Positions 40,812 to 47,989 of a stretch of 55,604 nucleotides of DNA are shown here, piece by piece (within the stretch, counting starts at the first letter, position 1; the number at the start of each line of letters is the position of its first letter). Origin of the DNA: Hungatella effluvii (GTDB lineage: Bacteria; Bacillota; Clostridia; Lachnospirales; Lachnospiraceae); NCBI RefSeq assembly GCF_003201875.1, contig NZ_QJKD01000027.1, positions 1-55,604 of the forward strand, read 5' to 3'. A model generated the notes under the pieces. That model did not search any database and was not told where the DNA came from. It was given only the letters and a program-made list of their open reading frames with translations. The position numbers were made by a program, and so were the translations under genes.

Positions 40812-41234
40812 CTATGCCAGCGCCTTTCCCAGCTCCCCGCAGGCGCTTTCCGCCTCCGCGTCCGGAGCGTCATTACAGATCACGCAGTCGCAGGCCAGTA
40901 CAGCGCCCTCCTCCCGGCAGGTCTCCTCCCAGGTTCTCATCCACTCGCCGTCTCCCCATCCGTAGGAGCCGAAGAGCGCAATCTTCTTCCCTCTCAGCTT
41001 CGCCTCGCAGCTCAGGAACATCGGCTCAAATTCGTCCTCCTCCAGCTGCTCACTTCCCATGGACGGGCAGCCGAATGCAACCGAATCAAATTCATCCATT
41101 TTGTCCGCCCCGAATTCCGCAGCCGTAAACAGAGAGACCTCCGCTCCTGCCGCCTGCGCGCCTTCCACCACTTTTGCCGCCATAGCCTCCGTATTGCCTG
41201 TTCCGCTCCAATACACTACTGCCGTTTTGCTCAT
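40812..41234 (-). CDS. Flavodoxin
   Basis: A 140-residue FMN electron carrier. The phosphate loop is WSGTGNTEAMA (residues 9-19), the second FMN loop is GCPSMGSEQLEED and the third GSYGWGDGEWM. Flavodoxins replace ferredoxin when iron is scarce, which agrees with the perfect iron box in its promoter region. Good ribosome site (GAGAGGATTAAATC) before the ATG. Confidence 0.93.
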   Translation of the reverse strand: MSKTAVVYWSGTGNTEAMAAKVVEGAQAAGAEVSLFTAAEFGADKMDEFDSVAFGCPSMGSEQLEEDEFEPMFLSCEAKLRGKKIALFGSYGWGDGEWMRTWEETCREEGAVLACDCVICNDAPDAEAESACGELGKALA

Positions 41235-41345
41235 GATTTAATCCTCTCTTCCTTTCTTTTTTACCAACCACGGCGTCCCGGTTCCAGGGCCGGACCGAAT
41301 ACCGGCACAAGGACAGATACGCCTATGTCTCATATGAATTCACGG

Positions 41346-41397
41346 GTTAGTTTTAACTAACTTCAAATAGTATAGCATTGGGATTCCGTAAATACAA
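41346..41397 (-). promoter_or_regulatory. Promoter with DtxR-type box, flavodoxin gene
   Basis: On the minus strand TTGTAT (41392-41397), 17 bases, TATACT (41369-41374), followed 7 bases later by GTTAGTT-N2-AACTAAC (41346-41361). The palindrome is in the same place relative to the -10 box as the other two copies. The rest of the gap up to the symporter gene (41398-41607) is AT-rich, without a clear gene or a certain promoter for the symporter. Confidence 0.8.
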
Positions 41398-41607
41398 GTA
41401 CCGCTATTTAACAATGTTTCTCACTATCTGCAGGAACAGACCGAGGGGCCGGGGCCGGCAGGAGCATGGGCCGACAGGCTTAAGAATATCGATTGCCATG
41501 TACTTTTCTGTAATATTATGGTATTATTTTATATATTTTTCACTGTTTTTTCCCTTACCAAAACACGGTAATAAAAAGCAAAAATACAATCAGGAAGGTT
41601 CCATCAT

Positions 41608-43002
41608 ATGTTAAATACTATCGAATCCATCAACAATGCCGTGAACAATTTTATCTGGGGTGTCCCAGCCATGGTCTGCATCATCGGCGTAGGCCTCTAT
41701 CTGAGTATCCGCACCAATTTTCTGCAGATCCGCAAGTTCTCCTATTCGATCCGTGTTACCCTGGGCCGGATGTTCCGCAAGCGCGGCGCATCCGACGGTA
41801 CCATGACGCCGTTTCAGGCGGTCTGCACCGCTCTGGCCGCCACAGTCGGCACCGGTAATATCGCTGGAGTGGCCGGAGCCATCGCCATCGGTGGGCCTGG
41901 CTCCGTATTCTGGATGTGGGTTTCTGCGCTTCTGGGTATGTGTACGAAGTTTTCTGAGGTAACTCTGGCCGTGCATTTCCGTGAAGTGAATGAGAAAGGC
42001 GACTTAGTTGGCGGCCCCATGTACTACATAAAGAACGGCCTCGGAAAAAACTGGCATTGGCTGGCCACTCTGTTTTCGGCCTTCGGCGTCCTCACTGTGT
42101 TCGGAACGGGCAATGCCACTCAGGTAAACACCATCACAACAGCGATCAACTCTGCGCTGCTGAGCTACCATTTGATCGAAGAGGGCTCTGCGCACACCAC
42201 CAGCCTTATCATCGGAATCATTCTGGCGGCTCTGGTTGCCCTGGTCCTTCTCGGTGGAATCAAAAGAATCGGAAGCGTGACGGAGAAACTGGTTCCCTTT
42301 ATGGCGCTGTTCTATATCGTGCTCGCCTTCGGCGTGATTCTTCTCAATATTAAACGGGTTCCCGCCGTATTTTCGTCGATTGTTTACGGGGCATTTAACC
42401 CGGCAGCCGTCACAGGCGGCGTGGTCGGAACCTTCTTTATGAGCATGAAGAAAGGCGTCTCCCGCGGCATCTTCTCCAACGAAGCGGGCCTTGGAACGGG
42501 ATCCATCGCCCACGCCTGTGCCGACACGAAAAAACCGGTCAAGCAGGGCTTTTTCGGGATTTTCGAAGTGTTTGCCGACACCATCGTCATCTGTACGCTG
42601 ACCGCATTTGTCATCCTCTGCAGCGGCGTTCCGGTTCCTTACGGGGAAGCGGCCGGCGCGGAACTGACCATTCTCGGGTTTACTTCCACCTATGGCAGCT
42701 GGGTCTCCATTTTTACAGCCGTTGCCATGTGCTGTTTCGCATTTTCCACCATCATCGGCTGGGGATTATACGGTGCGAGATGTATCGAGTTCCTGTTCTC
42801 CTCGCGCATTATCAAAGCGTTCATGATCGTCTACTCTCTCGTCGCAATCCTGGGTGCCACCATGGATTTAGGGATGCTCTGGAGTATCGCCGAAACCTTT
42901 AACGGCCTGATGGCAATTCCCAACCTGATCGCGGTGTTCCTGCTGTCCGGCACTGTAGTCAGGCTGGTCAAAGAATACTTTGACGGGGAAGGAAAAGAGT
43001 AA
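41608..43002 (+). CDS. Alanine/glycine:cation symporter family protein
   Basis: A 464-residue AGCS-family membrane transporter importing alanine or glycine with Na+ (or H+). The signature TALAATVGTGNIAGVAGAIAIGGPGSVFWMWVSALLGM lies near residues 70-108; others are GGPMYYIKNGLGKNW, SRGIFSNEAGLGTGSIAHA and TIIGWGLYGARCIEFLF. About eleven membrane segments. AGGAAGG lies 9 bases before the ATG. It stands alone, upstream of the PadR unit. Confidence 0.93.
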   Translation: MLNTIESINNAVNNFIWGVPAMVCIIGVGLYLSIRTNFLQIRKFSYSIRVTLGRMFRKRGASDGTMTPFQAVCTALAATVGTGNIAGVAGAIAIGGPGSVFWMWVSALLGMCTKFSEVTLAVHFREVNEKGDLVGGPMYYIKNGLGKNWHWLATLFSAFGVLTVFGTGNATQVNTITTAINSALLSYHLIEEGSAHTTSLIIGIILAALVALVLLGGIKRIGSVTEKLVPFMALFYIVLAFGVILLNIKRVPAVFSSIVYGAFNPAAVTGGVVGTFFMSMKKGVSRGIFSNEAGLGTGSIAHACADTKKPVKQGFFGIFEVFADTIVICTLTAFVILCSGVPVPYGEAAGAELTILGFTSTYGSWVSIFTAVAMCCFAFSTIIGWGLYGARCIEFLFSSRIIKAFMIVYSLVAILGATMDLGMLWSIAETFNGLMAIPNLIAVFLLSGTVVRLVKEYFDGEGKE

Positions 43003-43033
43003 TCTGCGAATTTTAAGAATTATTATTTGCTTC

Positions 43034-43092
43034 TTGACATACCTCGAGTTTCTATGTATGATAGGATTACGATACATAGAAACTCGAGGTAT
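43034..43092 (+). promoter_or_regulatory. PadR promoter embedded in a 21-bp inverted repeat
   Basis: TTGACA (43034-43039), 17 bases, TATGAT (43057-43062). Perfectly complementary 21-base arms (43039-43059 and 43072-43092; ATACCTCGAGTTTC and its complement, with ATGTAT/ATACAT at the inner ends) run from the -35 box into the transcribed leader. Binding of the PadR protein would cover the whole promoter, so autorepression is very likely. Confidence 0.85.
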
Positions 43093-43127
43093 TATTTTAG
43101 GGAAATATTTCCCGGACGGAGGTAAAT

Positions 43128-43460
43128 GTGGACAAAAAATATATGGCTGTAGGCTCTTCCATGCTGATCCTGAAGCTATTGGAACAGCAGGACATGTATG
43201 GCTATCAGATCATCAAAGAGCTGGAAATAAGAAGTGAACGAGTTTTCACGCTGAAGGAGGGGACGCTTTATCCCCTGCTGCACGCGCTCGAACAGGATGG
43301 GGCGGTGATCTGCGAACAGAGAACTGCGGAAAATGGCCGTGAGCGTAAGTATTACATCATTACCGAAAGCGGCCGGAAGCTTTTACACGATAAGCTGAAG
43401 GAATGGGATTCCTTTCAGACGGCGGTGAATCAGGTGATCGGGGGTGTTTTGTTTGGATAA
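43128..43460 (+). CDS. PadR family transcriptional regulator
   Basis: A 110-residue winged-helix repressor: LLEQQDMYGYQIIKELEIRSERVFTLKEGTLYPLLHALEQDGAVICEQRTAENGRERKYYIITESGRKLL is the complete PadR domain, with a short C-terminal dimerisation helix. It starts with GTG at 43128, 5 bases after GGAGGT. The downstream membrane-protein gene overlaps its end by 8 bases, the normal layout in which PadR controls its partner. Confidence 0.93.
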   Translation: MDKKYMAVGSSMLILKLLEQQDMYGYQIIKELEIRSERVFTLKEGTLYPLLHALEQDGAVICEQRTAENGRERKYYIITESGRKLLHDKLKEWDSFQTAVNQVIGGVLFG

Positions 43461-44970
43461 CCCCTTCCAGAAGAATCACAATCAGCATACGGATTATGAA
43501 GAAGCATTTTTAGAGGATGTGGCGGATCAGATCGCCTATAAGCCTCTGCGTCCGGCAGTGGTAAGAGAATTAAAGGACCATATCGATGACAGGACGGAAG
43601 AGTATCTCTCAGAAGGGATGAGTCCCGAAGATGCGGTTAAGAAAGCGGTGGATGCCATGGGGGACGGTGTGGCGATCGGCACCGGGATCAACGCGGTCCG
43701 TCACGTCCAGTCCAGCCGCCTTCTGATGGTTTTAACCGTGCTTCTCCTTCTCATCGGTCTCGCTGCGGAAACCTGCACGGCCGTGATTCCGGAACTGACG
43801 TTCCGCGGGCTTCATATCTATCTGACTGGCGCTGTCCTTCTGGTGGTCATGGCGCTGAAAGGATACCCTCTGCTGATCCGGTACCAGAAGCGGCTGCTCA
43901 TTCTGGCGGCAGCCATATTTACCGCGGAAGCCATATTCCTTTCCATGATCGAATTCGATTGGATACCGGACGCAATCTGGGACACGGCATACATCATTCC
44001 ATGGCATATGATTGATTACTATGCGATTCTGCTGTCCGGACCGGTTGTTGTCATCCTTCTCTACCGAATGCGGAAACAGACATCGAAAGCCATGGCAGCC
44101 GCTTTTCTTCTCACTGCCGGTGCAGTCCTTATCCATTACTTTACATACAAAAGCTTTACGCTGGCCGAGACCGTGACTTTCCTCTTCTCCATGATCGGAA
44201 CCGTGTTGTATATGATCTGCCGGGAGATATTCACCGGAAATAAAAGAAGGCTCCTGATCCAGGCAGCCGCCGGGGGCGTGGTACTCCTTCTTGTTTATGG
44301 TATGCTTCCCGGCCAGTCCTGGTATTTTCAGGCATTTGTAAATCCGGAGGCGAACGCATACGACACCTTAAGCGACTCCTATAACGGGGTTCTGATTCAG
44401 GAGCTGCTCTCCAAATCGCCGCTGGCCGGCAGGATCTCGCTTACGCCGGAGGAACTGATGGAGTATGGAACCGGCGAATGGTATTTCAGCTATGGAGATG
44501 CCAGAGAGGCTGCCGCGGAAGGGAAAAAGCTATTCTCTGAACATCACCGGTCCATCTTCCGCTCCAATCAGTCAGATGTCACTTTATGGGACATACTGCC
44601 CCAGCATTACGCGAATAACTATCTTCTGGCCGTATTCATTCTACAGTTCGGCTGGCTGGCCGGAATTCTGTTTCTTGCAGTTATGGCAGCCTTCTACGCA
44701 GTCCTCTTCTCCTGCATCCGAAGGATACACGGCGCGCTCGCCGGAGCGGTGTCCTTTCACTGCGGCCTGTGCCTGCTGTTTCAGAGCGTGCTCTATATAC
44801 TTGGGAACTTCGGTTTTCAGTATGGCAGCTTTACTAATCTTCCCATGGTTTCGGAGGGCAGTATCAGTATCCTCGTAAATATGCTTCTGCTGGGATTTAT
44901 CTTCTCTTCCTACCGGTATGACCGGGTCATAGACGCGCCTGCCTGCGGGCAGCGAAGCAGTGCGGTCTGA
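43453..44970 (+). CDS. Permease-prefix domain fused to an FtsW/RodA-like membrane protein
   Basis: A 505-residue protein. Residues 1-85 are a soluble 'permease prefix' domain (FLEDVADQIAYKPLRPAVVRELKDHIDDRTEEYLSEGMSPEDAVKKAVDAMGD), which usually couples PadR to a membrane partner; then about ten hydrophobic segments. The C-terminal part (YANNYLLAVFILQFGWLAGILFL, FTNLPMVSEGSISILVNMLLLGFI) resembles the end of FtsW/RodA/SpoVE proteins in weakened form. Cell-wall polymerase activity is uncertain because the conserved FtsW loop residues are not clear. The TTG at 43453 is preferred as start, following GGGGGTG; a GTG at 43444 lies within that site. Confidence 0.78.
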   Translation: MDNPFQKNHNQHTDYEEAFLEDVADQIAYKPLRPAVVRELKDHIDDRTEEYLSEGMSPEDAVKKAVDAMGDGVAIGTGINAVRHVQSSRLLMVLTVLLLLIGLAAETCTAVIPELTFRGLHIYLTGAVLLVVMALKGYPLLIRYQKRLLILAAAIFTAEAIFLSMIEFDWIPDAIWDTAYIIPWHMIDYYAILLSGPVVVILLYRMRKQTSKAMAAAFLLTAGAVLIHYFTYKSFTLAETVTFLFSMIGTVLYMICREIFTGNKRRLLIQAAAGGVVLLLVYGMLPGQSWYFQAFVNPEANAYDTLSDSYNGVLIQELLSKSPLAGRISLTPEELMEYGTGEWYFSYGDAREAAAEGKKLFSEHHRSIFRSNQSDVTLWDILPQHYANNYLLAVFILQFGWLAGILFLAVMAAFYAVLFSCIRRIHGALAGAVSFHCGLCLLFQSVLYILGNFGFQYGSFTNLPMVSEGSISILVNMLLLGFIFSSYRYDRVIDAPACGQRSSAV

Positions 44971-45005
44971 ATTGCAGTGCGGCCTTAACTGGCCGCCTGC
45001 AATTC
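44969..45005. terminator. Bidirectional terminator overlapping two gene ends
   Basis: GAATTGCAGTGCGGCC (44969-44984) and GGCCGCCTGCAATTC (44991-45005) form a long stem with one bulge and a 6-base loop. The hairpin begins in the stop codon of the FtsW-like gene and covers the last six codons and stop of the convergent acetyltransferase gene, so coding sequence and terminator share bases. Confidence 0.75.
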
Positions 45006-45629
45006 CAAGCCATAGATAAACATATTCAGGCGGTAGTCCGTATGGGGGCTGAATTCCACCGTCTTCTCTCCCAGCCGCCGCATTCCCCGCTTCTCGTAAA
45101 ACTGGTAAGTACAGCTGGAATCCGTGAAGAGGTATAGAGTCTTCGCCCCTTCCTGTTCCAGATAATCAAGGGCCTGGGCAAAAAGCATTTTTCCGATGCC
45201 GGTTCCCCTTGTACTCTCATCCACGGCAAAGAAACAGATTTCCGCGTCAAAAGCATTTCCTGCATTTTTCAGCAGTTCTTCGTCCGTCTGGTCAAAGGTA
45301 CTGAAGAATTTTCCGATTCCTCTTCCGGTTTTCGTCGTAAACAGCAGCGCAATGGACCAGAACTGAGCCAGGGTACGGCGAAGGGCGAGTTTCGGAACGG
45401 ATTTTTTACTCCCCGCCAGAATAACTCCCAGCACCTTTCCATCCACAGCCGCGACACAGGAAAATGTCGCCCGCAGCAGACAGGAACGCAGATACAGCCT
45501 TGCCATATGCTTTGCATCCTTCGGATTGCTGCTCAGTGCATCGTATTTCCACGTCTTGCGTATGATATCCTCTATAAATGGATAATCCTTTCGTGTGATA
45601 GGGCGCAGTGTAATATGTTCTGAATTCAT
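44985..45629 (-). CDS. GNAT family N-acetyltransferase
   Basis: A 214-residue acetyl-CoA-dependent acetyltransferase. The fold is visible as ITLRPITRKDYPFIEDIIRKTW, VAAVDGKVLGVILAG, ICFFAVDESTRGTGIGKMLFAQALDYLEQEG (motif A with Q/RxxGxG/A as RGTGIG) and LYLFTDSSCTYQFYEKRGMRRLGE. Substrate unknown. It is divergent from a MerR-type activator and its promoter has the stretched spacer of MerR-controlled genes, so it may be an inducible drug-modifying or detoxifying enzyme. GGAG lies before the ATG. Confidence 0.88.
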   Translation of the reverse strand: MNSEHITLRPITRKDYPFIEDIIRKTWKYDALSSNPKDAKHMARLYLRSCLLRATFSCVAAVDGKVLGVILAGSKKSVPKLALRRTLAQFWSIALLFTTKTGRGIGKFFSTFDQTDEELLKNAGNAFDAEICFFAVDESTRGTGIGKMLFAQALDYLEQEGAKTLYLFTDSSCTYQFYEKRGMRRLGEKTVEFSPHTDYRLNMFIYGLELQAAS

Positions 45630-45649
45630 GACTCAATTCTCCTTTTTTC

Positions 45650-45704
45650 TTGTATTTGTTCTGTTTCATCTGTATAATAATTCATACAGTAACTGTACGG
45701 TCAA
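45650..45704. promoter_or_regulatory. Divergent promoters with MerR-type 19-bp spacer operator
   Basis: On the minus strand TTGACC (45699-45704) and TATTAT (45674-45679) are 19 bases apart, and the spacer contains the perfect dyad TACAGT-A-ACTGTA (45685-45697): the classic MerR layout in which the bound activator twists the DNA to realign the boxes. On the plus strand TTGTAT (45650-45655) and TATAAT (45673-45678), 17 apart, give a normal promoter for the regulator gene, with the same dyad near its start site. Confidence 0.85.
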
Positions 45705-45723
45705 GAGGAAAAGGGGATTTTTT

Positions 45724-46536
45724 ATGGAAAGAGTAAAATTATTTACGATCGGTCAATTTGCAGCCCTTCATAACATCAACAAAAAAACTCTGATGTGGTA
45801 CGATGAGATCGGCTTATTCAAGCCGGCGGCCGTAAAAGAGAATGGCTACCGCTATTACACCTACTATCAGAGCTCTTTGCTGGAGACGATTCTGATTTTA
45901 CGGGAACTGAATATGGGAATTCCTGAGATCAAAGAGTTTTTAGACAGGCGTGGGGCAGAAGCCTACGTTCAGCTTCTGCATAAAAAGATTCAGGACGTGG
46001 ACCGTGAAATAGAAAAGCTGAATGCGATCCGTGATATGCTGACGGACCAGTGCGATACCTTCACCGATTTACTGAACGCCGATCTGACCCGGATCGACGT
46101 TGTCGAATGTGAAGAGGAGTATCTGCACATCATTGCCTCCGATCAGGCCCTGTCCATGGAGGATGAGATCGAACAGATGGTTGAATCCATGAAACAGCAC
46201 CATTTTAAGAGTCTCCACGATACTACTTACGGCTCCCTGATCTCCGTCTCCCACCTGCTCCATTCCGAGTTCGACCAGTATGACGGCCTGTTTATGAAGG
46301 TTTCCAACACAGCTTCCGTAAATGAAATCCATAAAAAGCCGCGCGGCAGCTATCTGCGCGCCTACTGTATGGGAAGCTGGGACAAGCTTCCGCAGCGGTA
46401 TTCTGAAATCCTGGACTATGCGAAGCAGCACGGCCTCACGCTTTTCGGATACGCCTACGAAACAGGGGTAAACGAGATGACCATCAATTCCATTGACGAA
46501 TACATCACACGAATTGAGATTCCGGTCAAAAACTAA
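45724..46536 (+). CDS. MerR family activator with GyrI-like effector domain
   Basis: A 270-residue regulator: MerR helix-turn-helix (FTIGQFAALHNINKKTLMWYDEIGLFKPAAVKENGYRYYTYYQ), coiled-coil dimer helix (RGAEAYVQLLHKKIQDVDREIEKLNAIRDML) and a C-terminal small-molecule-binding domain of the BltR/BmrR kind (residues 120-270, ending YAYETGVNEMTINSIDEYITRIEIPV). Likely senses a drug-like ligand and activates the divergent acetyltransferase gene. Start at 45724 after AAGGGGA; an upstream frame-open stretch has no site. Confidence 0.9.
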   Translation: MERVKLFTIGQFAALHNINKKTLMWYDEIGLFKPAAVKENGYRYYTYYQSSLLETILILRELNMGIPEIKEFLDRRGAEAYVQLLHKKIQDVDREIEKLNAIRDMLTDQCDTFTDLLNADLTRIDVVECEEEYLHIIASDQALSMEDEIEQMVESMKQHHFKSLHDTTYGSLISVSHLLHSEFDQYDGLFMKVSNTASVNEIHKKPRGSYLRAYCMGSWDKLPQRYSEILDYAKQHGLTLFGYAYETGVNEMTINSIDEYITRIEIPVKN

Positions 46537-47932
46537 ACAATGAATAAAGGCGCCGCCTCCCGCTGCTGGATAAAATTCTGCAGTACCTCCAGCCCCCGGC
46601 GGAGTTGTTCGTCACTCTCCGCCGAGCTGGTTGCCACTCTGACGGCATTTGCTTTCAGCTGTTTTCCGACATAGAAGCGCTCTGCGCCGAATACGCTGAC
46701 TCCCCTGCCGGAGAGTTCGGCCTCACACAGCCTTCCGGTTAAATGCTCCGGGAGTTCCAGCCACTGATAATACGATTCCATGCAAATATCGCGGTCGGGA
46801 AAAAGGAAGTGTAAATCTGATTGCGCTCCGCGGCGGCCGCTCTCTTTTTCTGTATGATTTTCCACGCCAGGCCGCTACGGATTATCTCGGCTGCAATCTC
46901 CATATTTAAAGAAGAAATCTTCAAATTCTGGCTGAACATCCCCTGTTCCATGGCATTGATATACTGATCCGGCAGATATAAATATGCAATTCTTATCCCC
47001 GGACATAGTGGCTTGGAAAGCCCGCTGACATAGATACAGTGTTCCGGCGCCTCCAGGGCGAGGGGCGAATACGGTGTCTCAAGCAGGGCGGCGTAATTGT
47101 CATCCTCAATCGCGATCAGGTTCTGTTTTCGTATAATCTCAGCGATCTCCCTCTTCCTCGAATCTGAAAAGGCGATATTGGTTGGATTTCCTCCCGCCGG
47201 CATCATATATACGCCTTTGATTTTTTGAAGCGTACAGACATTTTCCAGTTGGTCGGGACGCATTCCCCACACGTCATTTTCAATAGGCACCAGCTGTAAA
47301 TAAAGCTGATTGGCCAGGCTGATGAAATTTGGATACGTGTAAGTGTCGACGGCAATGCGGTCTCCCGCCTCAAAAAGTGAGGAAAGTATGGTCGCAAGTG
47401 CATTCTGAGCGCCTGCCGCGATCATGGTGTTGTGCTCATTGGCCTCCAGGCCAAACCGCTGCAGCCACCGGGAAGCGGCCAGAATCTGCCCTCTGTCCCC
47501 AAGGGGATGGGAGTACTCAAACAGCCTCTCTGAAAATGGTTTTTTCAGAATCTCCATCGTCAGATCCCGGATCGCCGCGTTGGACTCGTAGAAGGGATGG
47601 ATGATGGCCAGTTCGATTCTGGGTTCGGTATTTTTCTCTACTGTGGACGTGGGGACATTGGCATAAGGCGTCACATACGTCCCTTTTCCCGTGGCGGCGT
47701 GGATCAGCCCACGCATTTCACAGAGCTTGTACGCCTTTGTGATGGTGCTCAGATTCAAATCCAGAAAGTCCGCCAGCTCCCGCTGTGGGGGCAGCTTCGT
47801 ATTGGCCGCCAGCTTCCCGCTCTTAATATCCTGCTCCATCAGATCGGCAAGACTGTAATAGACCGGGTATGCCAGCTTCTGCTTGTCCGGCTTCCAGGAC
47901 ATTGGATAATTCTCAAATGAATTAATTGACAT
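46533..47932 (-). pseudogene. MocR/GntR-type aminotransferase-like regulator, broken by a frameshift
   Basis: Together the two frames encode a MocR-type regulator of about 460 residues: N-terminal GntR winged helix (LPPQRELADFLDLNLSTITKAYKLCEMRGLI) and an aminotransferase fold (SHPLGDRGQILAASRWLQRFG, MPAGGNPTNIAFSDSRKREIAEI, IYVSGLSKPLCPGIRIAYLYLP with the PLP lysine). The frame shifts after TSFFP at the run TTTTTCCC (plus 46797-46804): the first frame ends after 20 wrong residues at 46739, while the second continues correctly with DRDICMESYYQWLELP to 46533. A single missing base explains it; it may be a true mutation or a homopolymer sequencing error. Start at 47932 after GGAGGAG. Confidence 0.82.
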
Positions 47933-47989
47933 AATAATCTCCTCCAGTACTAAGTTTCTGTGTTCGCTGCCGTATTAGAAAAGGCGGTG

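Noticed and set aside
41430..41500. GC-rich stretch before the Ala/Gly symporter, considered as a glycine riboswitch
   Set aside because: The conserved aptamer core was not found in the right order; only short G/C runs are present.
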